Shown here: piece after piece, positions 18,397 to 27,166 of the stretch
Layout of the letters: each line of letters starts with the position of its first letter
Position numbering within the stretch: position 1 is the first letter of the stretch
DNA from: Aliivibrio sp.
Lineage (GTDB): Bacteria > Pseudomonadota > Gammaproteobacteria > Enterobacterales > Vibrionaceae
NCBI GenBank assembly: GCA_024206155.1
Contig: JAAGZR010000141.1
Location: forward strand, 1-35,857
Length of the DNA: 35,857 nucleotides
Reading direction: 5' to 3'
Position numbers and translations under genes: made by a program
The notes under the pieces: model-generated
The model's input: the letters and a program-made list of their open reading frames with translations, nothing else
What the model was told of the DNA's origin: nothing
Database searches by the model: none

Positions 18397-18744
18397 ATGA
18401 CTGCAATTTATGGAATTAAAAACTGCGATACCATTAAGAAATGTAAAAAATGGTTAGACGCCAACGACATCATCTTTACTTATCACGATTATCGTACTGA
18501 TGGCATTGATAAAGAAATGATTACTACGTTTGTTCAACAATTAGGATGGGAAAACGTGGTAAACAAACGTGGTACTACATACCGTCAGCTAACTGACGAG
18601 CAAAAAGCGTCCCTCAATGAAGAAACAGCCATTGAATTATTGCTAGAGATGCCAGCAATGATCAAGCGTCCCATATTGATTCACAACAATGAATACCATT
18701 TAGGTTTTAAACCCGCTCAATACGAAGCACTGTTTACTGTTTAA
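18397..18744 (+). CDS. yffB: ArsC/Spx-family thioredoxin-fold protein (YffB)
   Basis: YffB has the arsenate-reductase-like thioredoxin fold; its substrate is not established, though glutathione-dependent thiol chemistry is suggested for the family. The product carries the signature YGIKNCDTIKKCKKWLD, with the conserved cysteine five residues into that motif, and a C-terminal MIKRPILIHNN segment typical of the family. I set the start at the ATG 18397 (115 residues) since relatives begin just before the YGIKNC motif; an in-frame ATG at 18385 adds four residues. Neither has a good ribosome binding site. It is upstream of dapE by 51 bases, the conserved enteric order. Confidence 0.88.
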   Translation: MTAIYGIKNCDTIKKCKKWLDANDIIFTYHDYRTDGIDKEMITTFVQQLGWENVVNKRGTTYRQLTDEQKASLNEETAIELLLEMPAMIKRPILIHNNEYHLGFKPAQYEALFTV

Positions 18745-18795
18745 TTTGCTGTATTATTACAGTGACCGTTTAAGAATGAAGTAAAGGAATACATA

Positions 18796-19929
18796 ATGTC
18801 AGATACCCCAACACTAGCGCTTGCAAAAGATCTATTGAGTCGTCAATCCATCACCCCTGAAGATGCTGGCTGCCAAGAACTAATGATTAAACGCTTAGAG
18901 GCTCTTGGTTTTAGCATTGAAATCATGGTTTTTGAAGATACCACTAACTTTTGGGCTCGCCGTGGTACAGAAGCACCACTGTTTACTTTTGCAGGTCATA
19001 CCGATGTCGTACCAACCGGTTCGCTAGATCATTGGAATACCAACCCATTTGAGCCAACCATTATTGATGGCATGCTGTACGCTCGTGGAGCAGCAGACAT
19101 GAAGGGGTCATTGGCTTGTATGGTTGTTGCCGTTGAGCGTTTTGTTGCTGAACATCCTGATCATAAAGGATCAATTTCTTTTTTAATCACATCCGATGAA
19201 GAAGGCCCATTCATTAATGGAACCACTCGCGTAGTAGATACACTACAAGAGCGTAATGAAATTATTGATATGTGTATTGTTGGTGAGCCATCCAGTACTA
19301 ATTATGTGGGTGATGTGGTTAAAAATGGTCGTCGTGGCTCTCTTACTGGTAACTTAACCGTTAAAGGTATTCAGGGTCACGTTGCTTATCCTCATATCGC
19401 TCGAAACCCGATTCATCAAGCAATGCCTGCATTAACTGAATTAGTAATGACTGAGTGGGATAAAGGTAATGATTACTTCCCTCCAACCAGTTTTCAAATT
19501 CCAAATATGAATGGCGGTACGGGAGCATCTAATGTGATCCCTGGGGATGTTGAAGTCATGTTTAACTTTCGATTCAGCACAGAATCAACTGTTGAAAGCT
19601 TACAACAACGTGTTATTGAAGCATTAAATAAACACGATTTAGAGTATGACTTAGATTGGATTATCAATGGCCTTCCTTTCTTAACCGATACTGGCGATCT
19701 TCTCACCGCTGTGGTCGATGCTGTTGATACGGTTAACCAACAAAAACCCCAATTGCTAACCACAGGCGGTACATCGGATGGCCGTTTTATTGCTCAAATG
19801 GGTTCGCAAGTTATTGAACTTGGTCCTGTTAATGCCACTATCCATAAAGTAAATGAGTGTGTAAAGGTTGATGATTTAGAAAAACTAACTGATATGTATC
19901 AAGAAGTCTTAAATAATCTACTCGCGTAA
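18796..19929 (+). CDS. dapE: Succinyl-diaminopimelate desuccinylase
   Basis: DapE removes succinate from N-succinyl-LL-diaminopimelate, giving the precursor for lysine and the peptidoglycan cross-link. The 377-residue product is full length for this di-zinc M20 peptidase family. Metal and catalytic residues are visible: H68 and D70 in [10 protein letters not shown]101 in [10 protein letters not shown], and D134-E135-E136 in TSDEEGP. A glycine-rich GGTSDGRF stretch and HKVNECV near the C-terminus complete the site. AAAGGAA precedes the ATG. It lies between yffB and an M15 peptidase gene. Confidence 0.97.
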   Translation: MSDTPTLALAKDLLSRQSITPEDAGCQELMIKRLEALGFSIEIMVFEDTTNFWARRGTEAPLFTFAGHTDVVPTGSLDHWNTNPFEPTIIDGMLYARGAADMKGSLACMVVAVERFVAEHPDHKGSISFLITSDEEGPFINGTTRVVDTLQERNEIIDMCIVGEPSSTNYVGDVVKNGRRGSLTGNLTVKGIQGHVAYPHIARNPIHQAMPALTELVMTEWDKGNDYFPPTSFQIPNMNGGTGASNVIPGDVEVMFNFRFSTESTVESLQQRVIEALNKHDLEYDLDWIINGLPFLTDTGDLLTAVVDAVDTVNQQKPQLLTTGGTSDGRFIAQMGSQVIELGPVNATIHKVNECVKVDDLEKLTDMYQEVLNNLLA

Positions 19930-19945
19930 TCATCGATTAACGTTA

Positions 19946-19970
19946 TGATGGGAGGAAGCTCCTCTCATCA
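19946..19970 (+). promoter_or_regulatory. Hairpin between dapE and the M15 peptidase gene
   Basis: TGATGGGAGG (19946-19955) pairs with CCTCTCATCA (19961-19970), ten pairs with one G-T, around AAGCT. The left arm contains GGAGG, the only Shine-Dalgarno-like sequence before the next gene, so the stem may hide it. No T-run follows, so it is not a standard terminator. Confidence 0.45.
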
Positions 19971-19985
19971 TTGCATTGGTACTTT

Positions 19986-20654
19986 ATGACTTATCAAGAA
20001 CTGACAGGCTTATCCAGCCAACACCTTTCTTTTGTTACCCCTCATCGTCAACTTCATCATGATTGTGTATCTTCATTTAAATCATTAGAAAAAGCAGCAC
20101 AGGACGCAGGATTTGCTCTGACTATTGCCAGTAGCTTTCGTGATTTTGAACGCCAACTTATGATTTGGAATAATAAATTTAATGGTATTGGCTCTATTTC
20201 TGGTAATGATGGACTGCCACTAGATACCAGTCACATGAGTGATATAGAGAAAGTTCATGCGATTATGCGTTGGTCTGCCCTTCCCGGCTCTAGCCGCCAC
20301 CACTGGGGAACCGATCTTGATGTCTATGCTGAAAATACGCTTCCAGAGGGCGTAAATCTTCAACTTGAGCCCTGGGAATACAATACTGGTCATCAAGCTC
20401 AATTTAGTGAGTGGTTACAAGAGAATGCCTCACAATATGGTTTCTTTTTCCCTTATAACGCAGATAGAAAAGGCGTTGCTGTCGAACCTTGGCATATTAG
20501 CCATAAAGAAAAAGGGGCTGAGTTAATGACAATGTTAACGCCTGATATTATTTTACAATCATGGAAAGGCGTCGACTTAGCCGGAAAAGACACTATCATT
20601 AAACATATTGATACACTGTTTGTACGATACGTTACTAATATCAATAAGGATTGA
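19986..20654 (+). CDS. M15-family D-alanyl-D-alanine carboxypeptidase (VanY-like)
   Basis: This family trims D-Ala from peptidoglycan peptides with a zinc site. The product (222 residues from the ATG at 19986) shows the zinc-binding pattern SRHHWGTDLDVY, with the histidine and aspartate ligands, and the EPWHISH motif carrying the catalytic Glu and third ligand His. An upstream SSFRDFERQ segment is typical of VanY/LAS enzymes. No signal peptide is visible, which is unusual for a wall enzyme. A TTG at 19971 could start it five codons earlier, but ATG is preferred. Its stop is 2 bases before the DUF2897 gene. Confidence 0.85.
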   Translation: MTYQELTGLSSQHLSFVTPHRQLHHDCVSSFKSLEKAAQDAGFALTIASSFRDFERQLMIWNNKFNGIGSISGNDGLPLDTSHMSDIEKVHAIMRWSALPGSSRHHWGTDLDVYAENTLPEGVNLQLEPWEYNTGHQAQFSEWLQENASQYGFFFPYNADRKGVAVEPWHISHKEKGAELMTMLTPDIILQSWKGVDLAGKDTIIKHIDTLFVRYVTNINKD

Positions 20655-20656
20655 AT

Positions 20657-20860
20657 ATGGAATGGTTAATGAACCCTTGGGTTATCATCGTGATTGTTTT
20701 GAGTGTAGTCATTGGTAATCTTGCTGCTTTAAAAGCAACGGCAAATATGAAATTTAAACACACAAAAAAAACGGTTACTCCTCAAGAAAAAGAGGGAAAA
20801 TCAGAGCAAGCAACAACAATTCAGCACAAGACAGAAGATGAAAAAAAAGACGCTCTGTAA
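20657..20860 (+). CDS. DUF2897 family small membrane protein
   Basis: The 67-residue product has one N-terminal membrane span (NPWVIIVIVLSVVIGNLAAL, about 6-25) and a Lys/Glu/Gln-rich cytoplasmic tail, matching DUF2897. The function is unknown. The ATG at 20657 is 2 bases past the stop of the M15 peptidase gene and has AAGGA 6 bases upstream, so the two are co-translated. The terminator hairpin starts inside its last codons. Confidence 0.8.
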   Translation: MEWLMNPWVIIVIVLSVVIGNLAALKATANMKFKHTKKTVTPQEKEGKSEQATTIQHKTEDEKKDAL

Positions 20861-20874
20861 AATGAGCGTCTTTT
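20845..20874. terminator. Terminator overlapping the end of the DUF2897 gene
   Basis: AAAAGACGCTC (20845-20855) pairs with GAGCGTCTTTT (20864-20874), 11 bp, around an 8-base loop that includes the stop codon. The A-run on its left lets it act also on the convergent dapA-bamC unit. Confidence 0.85.
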
Positions 20875-20895
20875 GCTGATAATTAACCTGTGAGT

Positions 20896-21948
20896 TTACT
20901 CTTCAGGCTTTGCTTCTTTCGGCATATTGTTTGATTTTTCAATCATAGCGGCAAGAACAGGAACCACAGAATCTAATGTCGTTTCATCTACAGGCTTACC
21001 TGCTGCATCTGTTACGTTAATTGAAGTACGATTACCTAAGTCACCGAGCAATATATTATATTTCTTGCTTTTAAAAGAAAGTGGTTTTGCACCAATTTCT
21101 TCCCAGAACTCATCATCAGGCTCTTTGTATTTTACTTCAATCGTACCTTGAGAGCGATTTCTGTCTTCAATGGTGAATCCCATCATAGGCAATAGCTCAC
21201 CCAGGCGCTCCCAGAAGATATTATACGGTGCACGAGCAATAATAACCGGCAAACCACTTCTGTCTTGGCCCATAGATATTGGTATACGCTTAATTAATTC
21301 TTCAGCACGTATGCGCGCTTCTTTACGCAGTTGTTCATCATAAGCTGACGTTACTAAATTGGTCATCAAAATATTGTAACGTGCTTTATTAGCTTGCGTT
21401 ATTTCAGTTTGCTTACCATCAACCTGCCAATCAATTAAGGTTATTTGAAATCCTGAACGATTCTTTTGATTCAATTTCTCAATATTATAACGTGCACCAA
21501 ATTCATGATCTTCATCTTCTGAATTCCATTTAAGCCAATCTGTTTCTATTTTATCGTCGCTTTGCGAAACAATACCAATATCACGTTTTTCAATTAGCGC
21601 TAATACTGTTTGCCATAGCTTATCGACGTCTTCTTCTTTCACAAGCCATACAGTTACTTCCCCTTTTTTCTCTTCAATACGAGCTCCAGGGATCAACTCT
21701 AGCACTTGCTGAGGAGGACGAATATCTACGTCTTTCGCAACTCCACCACTGTACTCACCTTTTGGGATATCATACTGAGAGTAGAACTCAGGTCTGGCCT
21801 CTGCAGGTTGCTTCCACTCTTCTAATGGTGGAGTATCCAAGTATTTAAAATCTTGCTTGGCTTGGCGACGCTCTGTTGGACTGCTTGAACACGCTGATAG
21901 CACAGCAATCATCAATGATCCAACAACAAAGCGAGTCTTCACTTTCAT
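20896..21948 (-). CDS. bamC: Outer membrane assembly lipoprotein BamC
   Basis: BamC is an accessory lipoprotein of the BAM complex that inserts beta-barrel proteins in the outer membrane. The 350-residue product has a lipoprotein signal with lipobox LSAC (C20), an N-terminal unstructured region with the DFKYLDTPPLEEWKQP segment that binds BamD, and two helix-grip domains (roughly 95-210 and 225-335), the family layout. It is 11 bases downstream of dapA on the same strand, the enteric order. A ribosome binding site (AGGAT) precedes the ATG. Confidence 0.94.
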   Translation of the reverse strand: MKVKTRFVVGSLMIAVLSACSSSPTERRQAKQDFKYLDTPPLEEWKQPAEARPEFYSQYDIPKGEYSGGVAKDVDIRPPQQVLELIPGARIEEKKGEVTVWLVKEEDVDKLWQTVLALIEKRDIGIVSQSDDKIETDWLKWNSEDEDHEFGARYNIEKLNQKNRSGFQITLIDWQVDGKQTEITQANKARYNILMTNLVTSAYDEQLRKEARIRAEELIKRIPISMGQDRSGLPVIIARAPYNIFWERLGELLPMMGFTIEDRNRSQGTIEVKYKEPDDEFWEEIGAKPLSFKSKKYNILLGDLGNRTSINVTDAAGKPVDETTLDSVVPVLAAMIEKSNNMPKEAKPEE

Positions 21949-21959
21949 TTTTAATCCTA

Positions 21960-22841
21960 TTACTTCAGCACACCAGCACTAATTAAGGCTTGTTCAACCA
22001 CAGGTTGTAATGATGAGCTTAGTTCCGTCAATGGTAAACGAATGTCTGAGTGAGTAATCATACCTAAACGATGCGCAGCCCATTTTACAGGAATTGGGTT
22101 TGCTTCAACGAATAAATCTTTATGTAGTGGCATTAAGCGTTGGTTAATCAGTTCCGCTTCTTCATATTTACCTTGAGCCGCCAATGCGAACATGGTTGCC
22201 ATCTCTTTTGCTGCAATATTTGACGTTACCGAAATAACACCGTGGCCACCCAATTTAACAAAATCAAGTGCCGTCGCATCATCACCGCTAAGTTGGATAA
22301 ATTTTTCACCACAAAGTTCACGAGTAAGTGCAACTCGGTCTAAATCAGCCGTTGCATCTTTTAGTGCGACAATATTGTCAAACTCTGACAAACGAGCCAC
22401 TGTTTCAGGTAACAAGTCTACTGCTGTACGACCCGGTACATTATAAAGAATTTGTGGAATATCCGTCGCTTCTGAGATTGCTTTATAGTGTTGGAACAAA
22501 CCTTCTTGGGTTGGCTTGTTATAGTAAGGCGTCACACTGAGACAGCCAGCAACACCTGAGTCGTGGAAAAGCTTACTAAATGTTACCGCTTCATGAGTGG
22601 CATTAGCACCAGTGCCAGCAATAACAGGAATGCGTCCATCAGCAAACTCTAGTGTTTTCATCACTAGCTTGACATGCTCTTCTACACTTAATGTCGCAGA
22701 TTCACCGGTTGTACCAACAGCAACAATACCATTAGTACCGGCATTAATATGATAATCTACTAGGTTTTTTAAGCTGTTGTAATCTACTTCACCATCAGTA
22801 TCTAATGGTGTAACTAATGCGACAATGCTACCTGAGAACAT
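21960..22841 (-). CDS. dapA: 4-hydroxy-tetrahydrodipicolinate synthase
   Basis: DapA condenses pyruvate with aspartate semialdehyde, the first step of the diaminopimelate/lysine branch, usually inhibited by lysine. The 293-residue product is full length. The Schiff-base lysine is K161 in [11 protein letters not shown]133 (ILYNVPGRT), T44 (GTTGES) and Y107 (TPYYNKP) complete the catalytic triad. GAAGGA precedes the ATG. It is the first gene of dapA-bamC, and shares a 275-base upstream region with the divergent gcvR; I see no lysine riboswitch there. Confidence 0.97.
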   Translation of the reverse strand: MFSGSIVALVTPLDTDGEVDYNSLKNLVDYHINAGTNGIVAVGTTGESATLSVEEHVKLVMKTLEFADGRIPVIAGTGANATHEAVTFSKLFHDSGVAGCLSVTPYYNKPTQEGLFQHYKAISEATDIPQILYNVPGRTAVDLLPETVARLSEFDNIVALKDATADLDRVALTRELCGEKFIQLSGDDATALDFVKLGGHGVISVTSNIAAKEMATMFALAAQGKYEEAELINQRLMPLHKDLFVEANPIPVKWAAHRLGMITHSDIRLPLTELSSSLQPVVEQALISAGVLK

Positions 22842-23116
22842 ATCCTTCTCCCTTTTTTCTTAGCCTGAATGTGCGAATTAATTCTGTTATTCATTAATTT
22901 CACAGCAAAGAGTCTTCGTCCTTGACCACAGTAAACACCCTATGGTTTTCATCTTCTATGCTATGAGCAGAATTATTCAATCAATATACCTCAAGGATAT
23001 TACATAAGAGCCTCTGTTGTAGAGTCTTTTTTTTGACGATTGTCTACTATTGCTTGCTTATCACACAATCACTTGCGTGTTAGTATTAGGTTATCTTTTT
23101 CAATAACGAGTTTTTT

Positions 23117-23647
23117 ATGCCTCAGTACCTTGTAATTACCGCGGTTGGTACAGACAGACCGGGTATCTCTAATAAGGTGACTCGTCTTGTCACCGACTCA
23201 AGCTGCAATATTGTTGATAGCCGTATCGCTTCATTTGGTAATGAATTCACGCTTATCATGCTGCTCTCTGGTACTGCAAATGCGATTTCTCGTATTGAAA
23301 ACACCTTGCCTTTACTTGGGCAACAGCACGATTTAATCACCATGATGAAGCGAACATCACCTCATCAAGAGAAAGATATTTTTTACACTATTGATGCCTT
23401 TGTCGAATCAGAAGATCGCCCTGGATTAACCGAAAAATTCACAGACTTCTTAGCAAATCGTGATATTGATTTAAAAACGCTTAGTGCTCAAACGCTTAAA
23501 AAGGGTGAAAACCAAAATACGTTTCAAATTCAAATTACCGCTGAAATCTTTCAAGAATGTCACATCATTGAAATTCAAGAGCAATTTGAAGCACTGTGTG
23601 AGTCACTGGGTGTCAGCGGGAAAATAAATTTTTATAAAACCAATTAG
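23117..23647 (+). CDS. gcvR: Glycine cleavage system regulator GcvR (ACT-domain)
   Basis: In enteric bacteria GcvR binds GcvA and represses the glycine cleavage operon unless glycine is present. The 176-residue product has two ACT domains: one from LVITAVGTDRPGISNKVT (about 4-80) and a second from IDAFVESEDRPGLTEKFT (about 91-170), matching family length. It is divergent from dapA and 25 bases upstream of bcp, the conserved gene order. Since it lacks a DNA-binding domain it must act through a partner. Confidence 0.9.
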   Translation: MPQYLVITAVGTDRPGISNKVTRLVTDSSCNIVDSRIASFGNEFTLIMLLSGTANAISRIENTLPLLGQQHDLITMMKRTSPHQEKDIFYTIDAFVESEDRPGLTEKFTDFLANRDIDLKTLSAQTLKKGENQNTFQIQITAEIFQECHIIEIQEQFEALCESLGVSGKINFYKTN

Positions 23648-23672
23648 AAAAACACAGCTAAAAGGAAATATC

Positions 23673-24143
23673 ATGATCACGCCATTAGCCGCAGGCTCCC
23701 CAGCACCAGACGTCTCTCTTTTTGATCAAGATGGAGAGTCAATTTCTCTGTCAGATCTAAAAGGTAAGAAGGTCTTATTTTATTTTTACCCTAAAGCGAT
23801 GACACCTGGCTGTACCGTACAAGCTCAAGGTCTACGTGACATTAAAGCAGAATTAGATGCGCATAATGTCGTAACACTGGGCGTCAGTATTGATCCTGTG
23901 AAACGCTTAGGTAAATTCATTGAGCGTGACAGCTTAAACTTCACCTTATTATCAGATGAAGACCACGCAGCAGCAGACGCATTCGGTGTATGGGGTGAGA
24001 AAAAATTCATGGGGAAAGTCTACGATGGGTTGCACCGTATTAGCTTTCTAATTAATGAAGAAGGTGTGATTGAACACGTGTTTAACAAATTCAAAACCAA
24101 AACGCATCATGAAGTGGTATTGGACTATTTAAACAATAAATAA
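23673..24143 (+). CDS. bcp: Thiol peroxidase Bcp (peroxiredoxin Q), single-cysteine form
   Basis: Bcp reduces H2O2 and organic peroxides with electrons from thioredoxin. The 156-residue product has the peroxiredoxin fold and the peroxidatic cysteine C47 in MTPGCTVQAQGL. The enteric enzyme has a resolving cysteine five residues later (TVQACGL); here that position is Gln (residue 52), and no other cysteine exists in the protein. It should therefore work as a 1-Cys peroxiredoxin and depend on an outside thiol for resolution. AAAGGAA precedes the ATG. It follows gcvR and ends at a strong terminator. Confidence 0.93.
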   Translation: MITPLAAGSPAPDVSLFDQDGESISLSDLKGKKVLFYFYPKAMTPGCTVQAQGLRDIKAELDAHNVVTLGVSIDPVKRLGKFIERDSLNFTLLSDEDHAAADAFGVWGEKKFMGKVYDGLHRISFLINEEGVIEHVFNKFKTKTHHEVVLDYLNNK

Positions 24144-24174
24144 GCTAAACGAGAAATAACCGTTTAATCATTGA

Positions 24175-24209
24175 AAAAAGGCGATGCTCATAAATAGCAT
24201 CGCCTTTTT
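24175..24209. terminator. Bidirectional terminator between bcp and perM
   Basis: A 14-bp perfect stem (24175-24188 with 24196-24209; core GGCGATGCT/AGCATCGCC) encloses a 7-base loop, flanked by A and T runs. It serves the convergent bcp and perM genes. Confidence 0.88.
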
Positions 24210-24230
24210 ATTTTTAAAGACTGATTAATA

Positions 24231-25301
24231 TTACGCCTGCTTATTAAATGTCTCATCCGTTGCCGGCAGCGCTTTCCATACCGCTTTTACTAAAGTAGCA
24301 AGAGGAATAGCGAAGAAGACCCCCCAAAAACCCCATAAGCCGCCAAAAACTAAGACCGATACAATGATAGCAACCGGGTGTAAATTTACCGCTTCAGAGA
24401 ATAGAACAGGTACTAATACGTTGCCATCTAGTGCTTGAATAATCGCATAAGAGAATATTAACCAATAAAAGTCTGGCGTTAACCCCCACTGAAATAATGC
24501 AACAATCGCAATTGGTACCGTTACTGCTGCTGCACCAATATATGGGATCAATACAGAAAAACCAACCATCACTGCTAATAACAATGCATATCGGAGATCC
24601 ATAATAAAGAACGTAATGTAACTCACGCCTCCGACAATAATGATTTCAACTACTTTGCCGCGAATGTAATTACTTATCTGTTCATTCATCTCTACCCATA
24701 CTTTAGTCGCTAAACGGCGGTTTTGAGGCAGGATGTCACTCATTGTTGTCACCATTTCGTCTTTATCTTTTAGCAAAAAGAACACCAGTAGAGGTACAAG
24801 AATTAAATATACACCTAATGCCGCAAGGCTAACTAACGAAGACAGTGATCCTTTAACTAAACTCTCTCCCATCCCTAATACCTTGTCACGAATGGTATCT
24901 AATAAGGTCTCAATCGATTGTGGTTGAATGAACTCAGGGTATCGATCAGGCAAACTAGATAAGAAGTTATGCAAACCATTAAACATCGAAGGAAGATCAT
25001 TAATTAGGTTCCCAACTTGAGTCCAAATAGTCGGTACAAGACCAAAAACAGCCATCAACATCAAACTGATGAATAAAATGATCACTAAAATAACTGAAAG
25101 TGTTCTTGGTACCCCAAATCGAGTCAATTTTACTACCGGCCATTCAAGTAAATACGCTAACACGATGGCAACTAATAAAGGGGCAATAAGATGGCCAAAG
25201 AAATAAATAGTAATAAAGCCAACAATAAGAATCGCAACTAAGCTCACCGCGTGTGGATCTGAAAAGCGGCGCTTATACCACTTTGTTACCATATCTAACA
25301 T
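24231..25301 (-). CDS. perM: AI-2E family membrane permease PerM
   Basis: The 356-residue product belongs to the AI-2E transporter (UPF0118) family of multi-span inner-membrane proteins. Hydrophobic blocks lie near 17-58, 63-92, 150-180 and 210-330, with the conserved PYIGAAAVTVPIAIVAL and GGLWGFWGVFFAIPLATLVKA segments. Members export small molecules or ions; the substrate here is unknown. AGGAAG precedes the ATG. It begins 8 bases after the stop of a TusA-like gene, so the two form an operon, and it lies next to bepA as in enteric genomes. Confidence 0.88.
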   Translation of the reverse strand: MLDMVTKWYKRRFSDPHAVSLVAILIVGFITIYFFGHLIAPLLVAIVLAYLLEWPVVKLTRFGVPRTLSVILVIILFISLMLMAVFGLVPTIWTQVGNLINDLPSMFNGLHNFLSSLPDRYPEFIQPQSIETLLDTIRDKVLGMGESLVKGSLSSLVSLAALGVYLILVPLLVFFLLKDKDEMVTTMSDILPQNRRLATKVWVEMNEQISNYIRGKVVEIIIVGGVSYITFFIMDLRYALLLAVMVGFSVLIPYIGAAAVTVPIAIVALFQWGLTPDFYWLIFSYAIIQALDGNVLVPVLFSEAVNLHPVAIIVSVLVFGGLWGFWGVFFAIPLATLVKAVWKALPATDETFNKQA

Positions 25302-25309
25302 ATTATATT

Positions 25310-25531
25310 CTACTTCCTAGTGACGGTTAAAAGTGCGTATGACGCTTCATGATCTACGTTAATCGAAAATGCATTAAGTTCAAAATACTTCATGATATCG
25401 GCTAACGATGTTTTGTCGACGACTTTGATCTCTAATTTTCCATTTTTATCCAAGTTTTGTGCTGCTCGCTTGGCTAACAGTAGCGACATTGGGCAACGTT
25501 GTTGTGATAAATCTAAGGTTCTGGTTTCCAT
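25310..25531 (-). CDS. TusA-family sulfurtransferase-like protein
   Basis: The 73-residue product has the TusA/YedF fold signature: LDLSQQRCPMSLLLAKRAA with the conserved cysteine C13, then a beta strand (GKLEIKVVDKTSLADIMKYF) and an amphipathic end. In most members the motif is CPxP; here it is CPMS, so the second proline is lost while the cysteine stays. TusA-type proteins relay persulfide sulfur. Its target is unknown. AGAGGTGAAGA precedes the ATG. It is the first gene of a pair with perM and divergent from bepA. Confidence 0.8.
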   Translation of the reverse strand: METRTLDLSQQRCPMSLLLAKRAAQNLDKNGKLEIKVVDKTSLADIMKYFELNAFSINVDHEASYALLTVTRK

Positions 25532-25695
25532 TCTTCACCTCTATAGATATGATAGATTTGAATAAGTATAAATCGCATAATTTCTACAAAAAAGAAACCA
25601 ATTTACGTTTTGGTGCTCTTATTAACTCTATATTAAGTTATTATCTCTTTCATAAATATAAACTAATTGTTATAAAAAGGATTTGTAAATACGAC

Positions 25696-27150
25696 ATGCT
25701 CAAACTAAAAAAACTGGCCAGTTGTTTACTGATCACTTCATTACTAACAAGCCCTTTCTCTGCAATGGCAAAGAATGGTTTAGACTTGCCTGATATAGGG
25801 ACAACCGCAGCTTCAACCTTAACAATTGATCAAGAGTTAATCTACGGTGATGCGTATATGCGTATGCTTAGAGCTAGTCAGCCTATTATTAATGACCCTG
25901 TTTTAGCTGAATATGTTCAAGGTCTTGGTTATCGCCTTGTGGCTAACGCCAGTGATGTTAAAACTCCATTTCATTTCTTTCTGATTAATAACCGGGAAAT
26001 TAACGCCTTTGCTTTTTTTGGTGGTTATGTCGCTCTGCATTCTGGCTTATTTTTATATGCACAATCAGAAAGTGAATTAGCTTCCGTTGTCGCTCACGAA
26101 ATCGCACATATTACTCAACGACATCTCGCTCGAAGTATGGAGGAGCAAGCAAGACGTTCTCCTGCAACAATGGCAGCATTAATTGGTTCATTATTATTAG
26201 CGATTGCGGCACCTGAAGCGGGTATTGCTGCAATTCATGCGACAACCGCTGGGGCAATGCAAAGTTCTATTAACTACACCCGCAGCAATGAAAAAGAAGC
26301 CGACCGATTTGGTATTGATACACTCGCAAAATCGGGGTTTGATGTCTCTGCTATGCCTCGTTTTTTCTCTCGTTTAGCGGACCAGTACCGCTATGCAAGC
26401 ACACCACCGCCTATGCTGTTAACTCACCCATTACCGACATCTCGTATTACTGATAGTCGAGAAAGAGCACAGCAATACCCTATGCGTAAAGTCAATACCT
26501 CTCTGCGTTACCATCTCGCTCGCTCACGCATTGTGGCTCGTTTTGCAGGCATTGATAGTAATGCCGCACTTGATTGGTTTTCTCGTAAGTCAAAGACTCA
26601 TAATGTTGATATAAAAAATGCCTTAAACTACGGTAAAGCGTTAGTTTATATCGATTCAAAGCAATACGATAAAGCGCAGCCATTGCTCGATAACTTATTA
26701 AAAAACGATCCCCTTAATACGTTTTATATTGATGCTGCAACAGACTTAGATCTGTACACAAAAAAGAATGAACAAGCCATTACTCGTCTAAAAAATGGGT
26801 TAGTTCAACTACCAAATAATCCAGTATTAACGATTAACTATGCTCACGCCCTCTCTGAATCCAATAAACCAGCAGAAGCCGTTCGAGTATTACAACGCTA
26901 CACCCACGATAATCCAAACGATCCAACAGGGTGGCAGCTATTAGCTAAAGCGTATCATGATAATGGTAGCTCTGATGGTGAATTAGCAGCCAGAGCCGAA
27001 GTTTATGCACTTAAAGGAATGTGGAACAAAGCATTAAGTAATTACACTCAAGCCAGCCAATTGGTTGAGTATGGCAGTTTAGATCAAGCAAGATACGACG
27101 CAAGAATCGATCAGCTTCGTCTATCAAGAGAGCGTTTTAGCGCTTTATAA
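25696..27150 (+). CDS. bepA: Beta-barrel assembly-enhancing protease BepA
   Basis: BepA is a periplasmic M48 metalloprotease and chaperone that helps LptD mature or degrades stalled outer-membrane proteins. The product (484 residues from ATG 25696) has a signal peptide (about 1-25, cleavage after AMA), the zinc motif H134-E-I-A-H138, the third ligand E201 (NEKEADRFG), the regulatory histidine H244 (LTHPLPTSR), and C-terminal TPR repeats (about 310-470). The frame is open upstream, but those residues are basic and unlike the family. AAAAGG lies 15 bases upstream, a loose fit. It is first of a bepA-arsC-DUF2069 group. Confidence 0.94.
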   Translation: MLKLKKLASCLLITSLLTSPFSAMAKNGLDLPDIGTTAASTLTIDQELIYGDAYMRMLRASQPIINDPVLAEYVQGLGYRLVANASDVKTPFHFFLINNREINAFAFFGGYVALHSGLFLYAQSESELASVVAHEIAHITQRHLARSMEEQARRSPATMAALIGSLLLAIAAPEAGIAAIHATTAGAMQSSINYTRSNEKEADRFGIDTLAKSGFDVSAMPRFFSRLADQYRYASTPPPMLLTHPLPTSRITDSRERAQQYPMRKVNTSLRYHLARSRIVARFAGIDSNAALDWFSRKSKTHNVDIKNALNYGKALVYIDSKQYDKAQPLLDNLLKNDPLNTFYIDAATDLDLYTKKNEQAITRLKNGLVQLPNNPVLTINYAHALSESNKPAEAVRVLQRYTHDNPNDPTGWQLLAKAYHDNGSSDGELAARAEVYALKGMWNKALSNYTQASQLVEYGSLDQARYDARIDQLRLSRERFSAL

Positions 27151-27166
27151 TTAATAAGGAAATAGT

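Noticed and set aside
22842-23116. Possible lysine riboswitch before dapA
   Set aside because: No set of conserved helices or long structured leader could be recognised in the 275 bases.
25459-25695. 79-residue N-terminal extension of BepA
   Set aside because: It overlaps the divergent TusA-like gene, is not family-like, and would bury the signal peptide.
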